In this document: piece after piece, positions 17,345-25,849 of the stretch
How positions within the stretch are numbered: the first letter of the stretch is position 1
How the letters are laid out: each line of letters starts with the position of its first letter
NCBI GenBank assembly: GCA_964624075.1
Contig: CAZUWH010000025.1
Span: 1-30,198 of the forward strand
Direction: 5' to 3'
DNA from: CAZUWH01 sp964624075
GTDB taxonomy: Bacteria > Pseudomonadota > Alphaproteobacteria > Rhodospirillales > Rhodospirillaceae
DNA length: 30,198 nucleotides
Position numbers and translations under genes: made by a program
The notes under the pieces: generated by a model
Databases searched by the model: none
What the model was told of the DNA's origin: nothing
The model's input: the letters and a program-made list of their open reading frames with translations, nothing else

Positions 17345-17625
17345 TCTTCGATCCTCTCCCGACGGACCCCGTTCCAAAACTCGACGATGTTGGCGCCCTT
17401 GGCCACGATCGGCGCCCCGGTGGAGGCATCGGGGGAGGCGCCAAGATTGGGTGGCGACGTCATGGATTTGCGCTTCCGCCGTCGCGCGCCCGCGATCACA
17501 GGGTTGCAACTCGGCCGGAAAGTCCTGGTTCACGTCCAGAACATCGGTGTGGCTCGTGATCAGATCATCGGCCTCCACCACACCTCCAGGCGCACCCGCA
17601 GCCGCCGGCCGACGGCGTCGAACAC
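17345..17625 (-). pseudogene. Fragment of a large mobile-element protein (DdrB-like/polyvalent type)
   Basis: Two minus-strand frames together read 'VVFDAVGRRLRV … VEADDLITSHTDVLDVNQDFPAELQP-DRGRA-AEAQIHDVAT' and then 'LGASPDASTGAPIV … IVEFWNGVR'. This resembles a conserved block of very large phage and plasmid proteins ('large polyvalent protein' DdrB-like domain). It is frameshifted once and cut off near the composite repeat at its 3' side. My recognition of the family is from memory of the motif and is moderate. It marks a former prophage or conjugative insertion. Confidence 0.5.
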
Positions 17626-17630
17626 GACGT

Positions 17631-18198
17631 GAGGGCTGGAAAGGATTAAGAGGGCCTTGACCCCGCCTGGAATGGGTGTAGGGTGAGTATGTCGTCCCAG
17701 AGGCCTCCGGTGGGCTACCCGTCAGCAGTATCCCTTGCGCTTGAGCCGCTTGGAGGCGTCACCGGGGCGACGCGCCCTTGTGAAGGCGGTCCCCTTTCTC
17801 CCTTATCCCGAACATGGATCGTCGTTGTCAGAAACTGGCTGTCGTCGTTGCACGTGATCGAATAACGGATGTGGGCGCTGTCGGCGCGTCTGATCTCCCA
17901 GTGCTGTTCATCCGGCTTGCGTGGCTTGCCGGCCCCCGGCGGTACCGGCGCGAAGTCGTGGATGACCCGAGGCACGTCAAAGATCCCCCTGGAGGAAACA
18001 CACTCTTCCCTGGAAGGGAGGATCCTTCGTTCGCCTGCGCCGGGGCCGTCATGATGTGGAAGGGCCTTCCCCATCGCAAATGCCCGGTGATGTCGCTGGC
18101 ATCATGAGTGGCGAAACGGTGTTGACAGGAATGTGTCTGACAAGAGTAAAGTCCATCGGATTAAGGCAAGCAATGAAATGGGGTGGGGAGGAGAAGCC
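17631..18198. other. Gap with an unrecognised open frame (17715-18074, minus)
   Basis: The minus-strand frame 17715-18074 contains 'VIHDFAPVPPGAGKPRKPDEQHWEIRR' text that looks protein-like for about 60 residues. I do not recognise it. It may belong to the same decayed mobile-element gene set as the neighbouring fragment. The last ~60 bp carry the leader of the EF-G-like gene. Confidence 0.3.
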
Positions 18199-20220
18199 AT
18201 GGCCGAGAAAGCCCAGTCGGCTCCGCGGGTGGTGGCCCTGGTAGGGCCGTACCTGAGCGGTAAAACCAGTCTTCTAGAAAGCCTGCTGTTTGCGAGCAGG
18301 GCCATCCCGCGCAAAGGGACGGTGCCGGAAGGAAACAGCATCGGGGACAGTTCGCCCGAGGCACGGGCCCGCCAGATGAGTGTTGAACTGAATATCGCCG
18401 AAGCTACCTATCTAGACGAACAATGGACTTTCATTGACTGCCCGGGTTCGTTTGAATTCCTCCAGGACACCTACAATGCCCTGATGGTGGCCGACGTGGC
18501 CGTCGTGGTTGCCGACCCCGATCCCAATCGCGCCGTCATGGTCGCACCTCTTTTGAAATTCCTCGATGAACGCCAGATTCCCCATATCCTCTTCATCAAC
18601 CACACCGATCAGCCAGGCACTGACATCCGGACGTCCCTCGAGGCCTTGCAGATGATATCGGAACGGCCCCTTGTTCTGCGGGCGTTGCCCATCTGGGAAG
18701 GGGAGGGAATCGTCGGTTATGTGGATCTCGTGAGCGAACGGGCCTTCAGATACAGTCCTGACAAACCCTCCGAACTGGCGCGGATTCCTGATTCCCTGAG
18801 GGTGCCGGAGACCGAGGCACGACGGGAAATGCTTGAACAGTTGGCCGACTTTGATGATCGTCTGCTGGAGGCCCTTCTGGAGGACGTGAACCCAACCGCG
18901 CAGGAAATTTTCCAGGATCTCACGAAAGAGCTGGCCGCGGATCTGATCGTGCCGGTGCTGTTCGGTTCGGCGGTCAAGAATCAGGGGCTTCAGCGTCTGC
19001 TGAAAGCACTGCGTCACGACGCCCCCGATCCGTCCGTGACCGCTGCTCGCCTGGGCATAACGGTGGACGGTCAGCCGAAAGGCCATGTCTTCAAGACAAC
19101 CCATGTCCCACACCTTGGCAAGCTGTCTCTCGTGCGTGTCTGGAGTGGCATCTTTGGAGACGGCATGATCGCCAATGGAGAGCGTGTCGGGGGCCTGTTC
19201 CATCTGATGGGCGGCACCCAGACCAAGGCTGCCCGGGCTGGTATCGGCGCAGTGGTCGCACTGGGACGCCTCGACTCTGTGGCCACTGGCGACCACATCG
19301 GTCCGAATGGCGGTTCCGATCCGGCCTGGCCGCCGCCCCTCGTGCCCCTCATGGCGGTGGCCGTGGAGGCGGTGCGGAAGGGGGATGACGTCAAATTGTC
19401 AGGCGGGTTGCAGCGTCTGACGGAAGAAGACCCGTCGCTCAAGTACGAATTCAATGCCGACTTGCGCCAGCTTCTCCTGTGGGGACAGGGAGATGTCCAC
19501 TTGCAGGTTGCCGTGGACAGGCTGAGAAGCCGTTATAATATTGAAGCCATGGCCGAACGTCCGCAGGTTTCCTACAAGGAAACTATCCGCCGGAGCGTGA
19601 GCCAGCACGGCCGCCACAAACGCCAGACGGGTGGCCATGGCCAGTTCGGTGACGTGCACCTGACTATCGAGCCTCTCTTCCGTGGTGCCGGATTCACCTT
19701 TGTTGACACGATTATTGGGGGTGTTGTGCCCAGGCAGTACATTCCGGCCGTCGAAGAGGGTGTGCAGGATTACCTGCAGCGAGGGTCGCTTGGCTTTCCG
19801 GTGGTGGACATCAAGGTCACGCTGACGGATGGCTCCTATCATGTCGTAGACAGTTCAGACATGGCCTTCAAGACGGCTGCCCAGATCGCCATGCGCGAGG
19901 GCATGCCCAAGTGCGAACCAGTGCTGCTGGAGCCCATCACCGCCGTCGAGGTGTCCATTCCTTCCGATCATACCTCGCGGGCACAGCGCATGCTGTCCCA
20001 GCGGCGCGGTCAGATTCTCGGCTTCGATCATAAAGCCGGCTGGAAGGGCTGGGACATGGTACAGGCCTATCTGCCCCAGTCGGAAATGCATGACCTGATC
20101 ATCGAATTGCGGTCGATGACCATGGGGGTGGGCACGTTTTCGTGGCGGTTCGATCACTTGCAGGAACTGGGCGGCAAGCCGGCGGAGGCCATCGTCCGTG
20201 CCCGTGCCGAAGAAACTTGA
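18199..20220 (+). CDS. EF-G-like translational GTPase (second EF-G paralogue type)
   Basis: The 673-residue protein has the five-domain layout of EF-G: G domain with P-loop 'GPYLSGKT' (16-23) and G3 'DCPG' (80-83), domain II, domain III ('HLQVAVDRLRSRYNI'), domain IV ('GGHGQFGDVHLTIEPL') and domain V. 'DCPG' instead of 'DTPGH' and a shorter effector region set it apart from the main ribosomal translocase. It matches the extra EF-G-like proteins of alphaproteobacteria, whose precise role is unsettled. The G4 motif reads N-H-T-D (134-137) instead of NKxD, a loss of the lysine that stacks on guanine. I chose ATG 18199, directly behind a strong GGGGAGGAG; the frame is open from 18133. A small membrane-protein gene follows. 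Confidence 0.92.
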   Translation: MAEKAQSAPRVVALVGPYLSGKTSLLESLLFASRAIPRKGTVPEGNSIGDSSPEARARQMSVELNIAEATYLDEQWTFIDCPGSFEFLQDTYNALMVADVAVVVADPDPNRAVMVAPLLKFLDERQIPHILFINHTDQPGTDIRTSLEALQMISERPLVLRALPIWEGEGIVGYVDLVSERAFRYSPDKPSELARIPDSLRVPETEARREMLEQLADFDDRLLEALLEDVNPTAQEIFQDLTKELAADLIVPVLFGSAVKNQGLQRLLKALRHDAPDPSVTAARLGITVDGQPKGHVFKTTHVPHLGKLSLVRVWSGIFGDGMIANGERVGGLFHLMGGTQTKAARAGIGAVVALGRLDSVATGDHIGPNGGSDPAWPPPLVPLMAVAVEAVRKGDDVKLSGGLQRLTEEDPSLKYEFNADLRQLLLWGQGDVHLQVAVDRLRSRYNIEAMAERPQVSYKETIRRSVSQHGRHKRQTGGHGQFGDVHLTIEPLFRGAGFTFVDTIIGGVVPRQYIPAVEEGVQDYLQRGSLGFPVVDIKVTLTDGSYHVVDSSDMAFKTAAQIAMREGMPKCEPVLLEPITAVEVSIPSDHTSRAQRMLSQRRGQILGFDHKAGWKGWDMVQAYLPQSEMHDLIIELRSMTMGVGTFSWRFDHLQELGGKPAEAIVRARAEET

Positions 20221-20255
20221 ACCCCGCGCGGTATGGGAAGAAGCATGCTGTCGTG

Positions 20256-20543
20256 ATGACGCAGAACCGACACCCGGATGAGCCTGTTGGCTGTGGCAAC
20301 GCCGGCGATCCCCGATCGGAGCAGGAAGATCGTATCGGAGCGCTAGCGCGCCATCGTTTCATTTTTGCCCCGGTTATGGGGCTGCTGACCACCGTCCTGA
20401 TGATGGTATTCGTTGGCTATCATGCCGTGTTCACGCTTCTCCTGGGGGGAATGGTGGGAATCGGCGTGTTGCTGGTCCTGTCGTCACCACGAAAGTCCTC
20501 CTCTCGAAAATCCATCGATCATGCTGCCCCGCCCATGATGTGA
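20256..20543 (+). CDS. Small two-helix membrane protein
   Basis: The 95-residue frame begins 35 bp after the EF-G-like stop. It has a polar N-terminus, a basic 'RIGALARHRFIF' stretch, and two hydrophobic segments ('APVMGLLTTVLMMVFVGYHAVF', roughly residues 38-58, and 'LLLGGMVGIGVLLVLS'). A basic tail ('PRKSSSRKS') follows. The ribosome site is weak. I do not recognise the family; the hydrophobic pattern and spacing suggest a real gene. The plus-strand frame actually extends upstream into the EF-G-like gene, but the ATG at 20256 gives a sensible protein. Confidence 0.5.
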   Translation: MTQNRHPDEPVGCGNAGDPRSEQEDRIGALARHRFIFAPVMGLLTTVLMMVFVGYHAVFTLLLGGMVGIGVLLVLSSPRKSSSRKSIDHAAPPMM

Positions 20544-21295
20544 CTTTTGGTCAAATCATGGGATGGTGGTTTCAGAGCGAGGCCGGTCGGTCTTGACGTA
20601 TTGACCGTGGGGGCGTCTGTGCGCCAGGAGCCAGGCGCGGCGCGTGCGCCTATTAGGACGAGCGTGTCAAAATTTCCTGGCCCGCGTATCCCCCAGGCGG
20701 TTCCCAATCACGTTGCACGGTATTGTCGTCCGGGCGTGCCGGCCGGCTGGCAGCCGGTGGGATACCGGTGTTTCCAGAGTCGCCCATCCGATCGGAAACC
20801 GGACATCTCTGATCACCGTCATGCCCGCGCAGACGGGCCTTCCTGGTTTTCAGAAGTCTTCAATCGCTCTGGCACCGCATGTCACGTGAGTTCTTCTAAC
20901 ATTTGTTAAAGCGGCGATGTCTATGATGCGGTGTACTTATTCGTATCAGAGGATACATATCCATTCCTCATGGCAGCTAGGCGTGTTATGCCCTGAGGAA
21001 AATGGATGAAGGTGGCAAGGCAGGAAAGATACATTGCCGCGGTAAAAGGGTTCCCCCCTTTCTCCTTTATACTGCGGCAATGACGGCACCCATACTTCCC
21101 CCTGACCAGGGGTGCCGTATGTACGGCGCTTTCGATTTCTCCCCCTCCCACACATAGTCGAGGGCGCCGCCTCTTCCTTAAACACGTGAAGGCTGTCCAA
21201 CGCGGCTGCGGAGCCGTGTCCTGTTCCCCCGACCCATAAACCCGGAAGATTCGCATTGACGGCCGTGACCCCTCTCCCTATCGTCTCGCTGCCTG
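20544..21295. other. Non-coding gap with tandem hairpins
   Basis: No gene is supported in these 750 bp. GTCATGCCCGCGCAGACGGG at ~20818 resembles a common alphaproteobacterial repeat module and the inner part of the MITE-like elements. Two neighbouring hairpins lie upstream of the permease gene: ATTGCCGC (21033-21040) with GCGGCAAT (21074-21081), whose stem continues inward with mismatches, and ACGGCACCC (21083-21091) with GGGTGCCGT (21110-21118). Confidence 0.5.
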
Positions 21296-22180
21296 ATGTT
21301 CTTGTCTTCGATGTCGCGGGAGGAGTTGCTTCTGGCTTTTCCTGATCGTCTGGTCGATCCCTGGTTCCTGGCTAGTTTGACGCTGTCACTGCTGACGACC
21401 GGTGCGGTGGCGGGTGTGCTGGCCGGTCTCCTGGGCGTTGGCGGTGGCATTGTCATCGTGCCGATGCTGTTTCATCTGTTCACCCTACTTGGCCTGGAGG
21501 AGAGCGTGCGCATGCCGTTGGCCGTAGGGACTTCGCTTGCCACCATCATTCCGACGGCCCTTATCGCAGCCCGCGCGCATCATCGGCGCGGCAGTGTGGA
21601 TACGGCCCTGTTGCGACAGTGGGGACCTTGGGTTCTGGCAGGTGTCATGGCCGGGACCGTTCTCGCCACCGGTAGTGGGCGCGGCCCCCTGCTGACGGTA
21701 CTGTTTGCGACAGTCGCCCTGCTGGTAGCCGTCCATATGGCCTTCGTGCCCGAAGGCAGGGCGTTCCGCCCCCGTCTGCCTGGGCGGGCTGGTCGCAGGG
21801 GGCTTGCCGTGCTGATCGGCTGTCTGTCGGTGATGATGGGAATCGGAGGGGGAACGCTGAGTGTCCCGATCCTGTCAGCCTTCTCCTACCCCATCCGGCA
21901 GGCAGTGGGAACAGCCTCTGCCCTTGGATTGATCATTGCCGTGCCCGCGACCATCGGCTTTGCGCTCGGCGGGGAAGGCGCTTCAGGCCGACTACCGCTG
22001 ACGGTGGGCTATGTCAACCTGGCTGGTCTTGCCCTCATTGTCCCGACAACCCTGCTGACAGCGCCGCTGGGGGTCCGCCTGGCACACCTGTCCAGGCCTG
22101 CGGTCCTGCGCAGGATCTTTGCCATCTTCCTGTTTCTCACCTCCTTGCGCATGATGTACAGCCTTTTCCAGGATCTGTAG
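21296..22180 (+). CDS. TauE/SafE-family sulfite/anion exporter
   Basis: The 294-residue protein is an integral membrane permease with the duplicated TauE/SafE fold. The first repeat starts 'GVLAGLLGVGGGIVIVPML' and 'AVGTSLATIIPTALIAARAH'; the second has 'MMGIGGGTLSVPIL' and 'AVGTASALGLIIAVPATIGF'. About eight membrane helices are visible. The family moves sulfite, sulfonates or other small sulfur anions out of the cytoplasm; the real substrate is unknown. The start is either ATG 21296 or ATG 21311; neither has a clear ribosome site. A broken ccdA follows on the same strand. Confidence 0.9.
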   Translation: MFLSSMSREELLLAFPDRLVDPWFLASLTLSLLTTGAVAGVLAGLLGVGGGIVIVPMLFHLFTLLGLEESVRMPLAVGTSLATIIPTALIAARAHHRRGSVDTALLRQWGPWVLAGVMAGTVLATGSGRGPLLTVLFATVALLVAVHMAFVPEGRAFRPRLPGRAGRRGLAVLIGCLSVMMGIGGGTLSVPILSAFSYPIRQAVGTASALGLIIAVPATIGFALGGEGASGRLPLTVGYVNLAGLALIVPTTLLTAPLGVRLAHLSRPAVLRRIFAIFLFLTSLRMMYSLFQDL

Positions 22181-22201
22181 ACGCTCATTAGGAAGTCATG
22201 T

Positions 22202-22228
22202 GTTACCTATTGTAACTTTATGTTACAA
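22202..22228. promoter_or_regulatory. Operator-like array of three GTTAC/GTAAC half-sites
   Basis: GTTAC (22202-22206), GTAAC (22212-22216) and GTTAC (22222-22226) alternate in orientation at exactly 10-bp intervals. The inner pair extends to TTGTAAC-N5-GTTACAA, a perfect 7-bp dyad. The array lies 20 bp after the permease gene and 35 bp before the ccdA start, a natural promoter position. I know of no regulator that I can assign to it. Confidence 0.45.
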
Positions 22229-22261
22229 CGACAGGTCACGAGGCAACGGGGGACGAGATGC

Positions 22262-22996
22262 ATGTTCCAGGTTTCCTACGCTGCCGCCCTGAGCGGTGGT
22301 GTGTTGGCGTTTTTGTCGCCATGCATCCTGCCGCTGGTTCTAGCCTATCTGTGGTTTCATCAGCGGTTTCTCGCTGGAACAAATAACGGCGGATGACCGT
22401 CCGGCTACCCACCGCTGGGAAGGCTTCCTGGCCAGTCTCATGTTCGTGCTGGGACTGGGGATGGTTTTCGTGGTCCTCGGGTGCCGCCGCATCCTCCATC
22501 GGCCGGGCCTTGGCCGAATCCCGCGACTGGCTGGCCGGAAAAGGTAGTTTCCTGGTTATCCTGTTCGGGCTGCACTACATGGGCCTCTGTTCCGGCTGGC
22601 ATTTCTCGATATCGAGAAACGCCTGCATCTGGAAAGCCGACTGGCTGGTCTGCTCAGTGCCTTTCTGGTCGGACTGGCGTTCAGGCTCGGCTGGATACCG
22701 TGCGTTGGCCCGCTTCTCGGTTCGATCCTGATGATTGCCGGCAGTGGTGACGACCTAGGCTATGGCGTATCCCTGCTCGCGACCTTTGCCGCCGGCTTGG
22801 GTGTGCCGTTCCTGATCGCCGGGTTGATGGCCAGCATGTTCATGCGTTTTCTGGCCCGCTTTCGTCACCATGTGCATAAGGTGGGGAGCAAGCCATGGGT
22901 CTTCTGCTAGTGGCCACGGGTATCGCCATGCTGACCGAAACCCTGCCGCTGGTGAGTGCATGGCTTCTTTCTCTCTTGCCTGCCCTGACCGATTGA
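22262..22996 (+). pseudogene. ccdA: Frameshifted cytochrome c biogenesis protein CcdA
   Basis: CcdA carries electrons from thioredoxin across the inner membrane to periplasmic thiol partners during cytochrome c maturation. Joined across frames, the DNA reads 'VSYAAALSGGVLAFLSPCILPLVLAYL', 'FISGFSLEQITA', 'EGFLASLMFVLGLGMVFVVLG', 'LAFLDIEKRLHLESRLAGLLSAFLVG', 'LGWIPCVGPLLGSIL' and 'GLLLVATGIAMLTETLP'. Both catalytic cysteines (in SPC and IPC) remain. Shifts lie near 22355, 22480, 22590 and 22885, so no complete protein is made as written. Start ATG 22262 follows the half-site array. Confidence 0.85.
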
Positions 22997-23043
22997 AGCG
23001 TTCTCTCTCGCGTGGGGCTGGAGAAGGCGCGTTTTCCCGGGCG

Positions 23044-23793
23044 TCAACCGCCTTTCCGTTCAGCACCGATCAGGAACTCGCAATTTCCCCCTGGTCCGAG
23101 AATCGGACTTTCCACCACCCCCAGTACCTGCCAGCCTGGCTGGCCAGCCAGCCAGGCCGTGATCTGTCTGCACACTTCGGCATGCAGATATGGATCACGC
23201 ACCACCCCTCCCTTGCCGACCCTGCCCCGGCCAACCTCGAACTGGGGTTTGATCAGGGCCACCAGCTGTGCACCGGAACGCGCCAGGGATAACGGCGCCG
23301 GCAAAATGGTCCGCAATCCGATGAAGCTTGCATCGCATACCACTAGATCAACGCATTCTGGCACATGTGCCATGCTTATGAACCGGGCATTAGTCCGTTC
23401 CAGAACCACCACCCGTGCATCATTGCGCAGCCGGGGCGCCAGTTGGCCATACCCCACATCGACCGCGTAGACACGTGCCACACCACCTGCCAGCAGCACC
23501 TCCGTGAAACCGCCTGTCGAAGCCCCGACATCAAGAGCCGTTTTCCCAAGTGGTGTGATGCCAAAATGCACGAGCCCGTGCGCAAGTTTGAGACCACCGC
23601 GCGATACCCATGGATGATCCTGCCCGCGCAGACGGATTTCTGCCGTTGTCGCAACCGGCTGGCCGGGTTTGTCCAGACGTCGTTCCCCTTGAAACACGCA
23701 GCCAGCCATGACTAGGGCCTGCGCCTTACTTCGGTTTGCGGCCAGACCACGATCGACTAGAAGCTGGTCAAGACGAATTTTTCCCTTGTTCAC
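23044..23793 (-). CDS. tlyA: TlyA-family rRNA 2'-O-methyltransferase (S4-FtsJ)
   Basis: The 249-residue protein has an N-terminal S4 RNA-binding domain ('RLDQLLVDRGLAANRSKAQALVMAGCV') and an FtsJ-like methyltransferase domain. The latter includes the SAM-binding 'ALDVGASTGGFTEVLL' and the K-D-K-E tetrad in 'GGLKL', 'VCDASF', 'IKPQFE' and 'NCEFLI'. Family members methylate rRNA, and some were first described as hemolysins. The start is GTG 23793 behind AAGGGA. It is transcribed divergently from dksA and not next to dxs, its common neighbour. Confidence 0.95.
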   Translation of the reverse strand: MNKGKIRLDQLLVDRGLAANRSKAQALVMAGCVFQGERRLDKPGQPVATTAEIRLRGQDHPWVSRGGLKLAHGLVHFGITPLGKTALDVGASTGGFTEVLLAGGVARVYAVDVGYGQLAPRLRNDARVVVLERTNARFISMAHVPECVDLVVCDASFIGLRTILPAPLSLARSGAQLVALIKPQFEVGRGRVGKGGVVRDPYLHAEVCRQITAWLAGQPGWQVLGVVESPILGPGGNCEFLIGAERKGG

Positions 23794-24027
23794 CTGTCCC
23801 TTGACCCATTATTTCCTATTTGCGCTGTTCCGGCTGTGCTGTCGGCAGAGGGGGGAGTGTCTGCGATTCTTTCCTGCCGGCAGAATACTGAATGCAACCA
23901 ATGCCACTGATACCGATGGAAAATGCTGCCACTGTTGTTAACACCATCCTTGACGTGTAATTCTTGTGTAGGTGAATGTCGGGCAATATAGTGCAGTACA
24001 CTAGCACCTAGAAAGGGTACGACAGAC
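23794..24027. other. Divergent spacer between tlyA and dksA
   Basis: A 234-bp AT-richer stretch must carry the promoters of both genes. No clear operator or small gene is visible. An AGAAAGGG ribosome site for dksA is at ~24009-24016. Confidence 0.35.
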
Positions 24028-24450
24028 ATGACCGTAACGCTTCCTCCGGATTATCGGCCTTCGGAAGACGAGCCGTTCATGAACGGATACCAGCTTGAAT
24101 ATTTCCGCCAGAAGCTTCTCCGCTGGCGAGCGGAACTACTGCGCGAGGCTGGCGAAACGATCCAGAGTCTCCAGCGGGAGACCCCCCAGGAGCCCGATGT
24201 GACCGACCGTGCCTCCCTTGAAATCGATCGGGCATTTGAATTGCGGACCCGCGATCGTGCCCGCAAGCTCATCGCCAAGATCGATGCCGTCTTACAGAGA
24301 ATCGAGGATGGCACCTATGGCTATTGCGAAGAAACACATGAACCCATCAGTCTCAAGCGTCTGGAAGCCCGGCCCATTGCCACTTTGAGTCTGGAGGCGC
24401 AGGAACGGCATGAACGCATGGAGCGGACACACCGCGACTTATTCGAGTGA
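24028..24450 (+). CDS. dksA: RNA polymerase-binding transcription factor DksA
   Basis: DksA enters the secondary channel of RNA polymerase and, with ppGpp, adjusts transcription during the stringent response. The 140-residue protein has the coiled-coil with the D-x-x-D-x-A tip ('DVTDRAS') and a C-terminal zinc-finger-like fold ('YGYCEETHEPISLKRLEARPIAT'). Only one of the four zinc cysteines (C100) is present, as in many alphaproteobacterial and 'Cys-poor' DksA proteins. The usual 'ETGEP' is 'ETHEP' here. Downstream lies repeat-rich non-coding DNA. Confidence 0.96.
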   Translation: MTVTLPPDYRPSEDEPFMNGYQLEYFRQKLLRWRAELLREAGETIQSLQRETPQEPDVTDRASLEIDRAFELRTRDRARKLIAKIDAVLQRIEDGTYGYCEETHEPISLKRLEARPIATLSLEAQERHERMERTHRDLFE

Positions 24451-24502
24451 TTTTTCCATCCTTTCACGCCTGGGCCAAAAGAGAAGCTCCTTTCACGGGT
24501 TG

Positions 24503-24603
24503 GAGCATTTTGTGGTCAGGTTGTATAGACGGTTAAGTATAAACGCGTTCCCTGGCCACGCCCATGCTGCTGGAAGCTGCTTCCACCTGATCACATAATG
24601 CTC
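24503..24603. repeat. Inverted-repeat intergenic element of a third type
   Basis: GAGCATTTTGTGGTCAGGT (24503-24521) pairs with ACCTGATCACATAATGCTC (24585-24603) with 2 mismatches in 19. Inside, TGGAAGC-T-GCTTCCA (24571-24585) forms a second hairpin. GAGCAT…TGATCAGG type palindromes are widespread in alphaproteobacterial intergenic DNA. Single copy in this window. Confidence 0.65.
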
Positions 24604-24641
24604 TAAATACTGTTCCGACAACCGGAACCAGTACCTGTCAG

Positions 24642-24923
24642 CCCTCCCCCTTGATGGGGGAGGGTCGGGGTGGGGGTGATGTTTCCGTCTGGGCCTTGTC
24701 AACCCGTGGACCCGATGGTGTGGCCGTTGCGAGCCCCTCCCCGTCCGCCACACCAGACGTCGCGATCTCCCCCCCACCCCAATCCTCCCCCGGTCCAAGG
24801 GGGAGGGAGTGTTCCGTCAGGGGGTCCATCCCGTCAGATGGAGAGGGTTTTCCCTCCCGGGGAAGGGTGGTGCAGGGATGCTTCTCCTGCAAATCAGTGT
24901 CACCCCCATGATGAGAATCGCTG
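24642..24923 (-). repeat. Composite palindromic repeat, copy Y
   Basis: This 282-bp copy is inverted relative to 17023-17311. Its plus-strand right end repeats the module of 606-698 (AATCAGTGTCACCCCCATG, then ATGAGAATCGCTG). At the place of the 14-G run of copy X it has CGGACGGGGAGGGG on the minus strand. Both outer ends are G/C-rich hairpins (CCCTCCCCCTTGATGGGGGA at 24642). Confidence 0.85.
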
Positions 24924-25366
24924 TTCCCGGACAGCCCGTCTCTCCATGCCGTCTGGGTTGGCCGATCCGCTGTCACGGCGGATCGCGCGCGCGAAGGACC
25001 GGCGGGGCTGCTCAAGGCCCTGAAGACTGTTTTTCGTCCTTCTCGGTCAGTGCTTGGTGCAACCGGGTTCCGGTGCCCGCCCCCAGGTGCCTGCTATCGG
25101 TGGATAAGGGCAAGACAGAACCCCTGATCCAGACGATCTCCTGGATTCCGGAAATCACCGGGTACAGTTACGGCTGGCCGATTGGGCGCATGGAAAGGAT
25201 GCGGGCGGAACGTTCGCCTTATGCCTCTAGAACGGGTATTAAATGACAATGTGTTTCCTCAATAGAGGTCTGCAAGAGCAGCATGCTTCGTCTATCATGC
25301 AGTCATGGGGGGCGACATTCATTTCAGGGACAGAGGGACAGGCGTGGTTGAAACGACAACTCAAGC
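24924..25366. other. Gap between repeat and kinase remnant
   Basis: I see no supported gene. A plus-strand frame is open to 25246 and its last ~70 codons ('LSVDKGKTEPLIQTISWIPEITG') look weakly protein-like but are unrecognised. Confidence 0.3.
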
Positions 25367-25801
25367 TGGCCAGCAGATTAGCAAAGCAAAGGCGCAATGG
25401 GCGTGGTCTACAAGGTATAGGATCCCTTTATTGAGCGGACCGTCACCCTTAAAACCATCCGGTTCGATCTTCTAAGTGAGGAAGACAGCAGTGGTACCAT
25501 CATCGCTCGTTTCAAACGGGAAGCGCAAGTAACGGGGTGGATCAATCACCCTAATATCGTTGCCGTCTACGATTATAGCGAAAAGGAGGGAATCTCCTAT
25601 ATCGCCATGGAATACGTCGATGGCCGTTCCCTTAAAAGCTATTTTGATGCGGACGAGCATTTCTCCTTCTGTCGACCATCGGCACGATCGTTGGCAAGCT
25701 TCTGGGTGCCCTGGAGCATGCGCATCAGAAAAAGGTGTCATCCATCGCGATATCAAGCCGGCCAACATCATGCTGACCAGCGTCGGACAGATAAACTTGC
25801 T
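25367..25801 (+). pseudogene. Broken, truncated Ser/Thr protein kinase
   Basis: Joined across frames the DNA reads as the N-lobe and catalytic loop of a Hanks-type kinase. It shows 'MGVVYKV', 'RTVTLKTIRFD' (VAxK-like, but with Thr before Leu-Lys), 'RFKREAQVTGWINHPNIVAVYDY', 'SYIAMEYVDGRSLKSYF' and 'TIGTIVGKLLGALEHAHQK'. Then comes the catalytic 'VIHRDIKPANIML'. A TAG at 25418-25420 replaces the expected Tyr of 'VYDP'. Frame changes occur near 25665 and 25735. Homology ends just before the DFG segment at ~25800, so the activation loop and C-lobe are missing. A DUF1640-like remnant lies next on the opposite strand. Confidence 0.82.
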
Positions 25802-25849
25802 GGGCTGGACGCTGGGGCCAAGCCTGGGACGATGGGGAGTGACGAAGGG

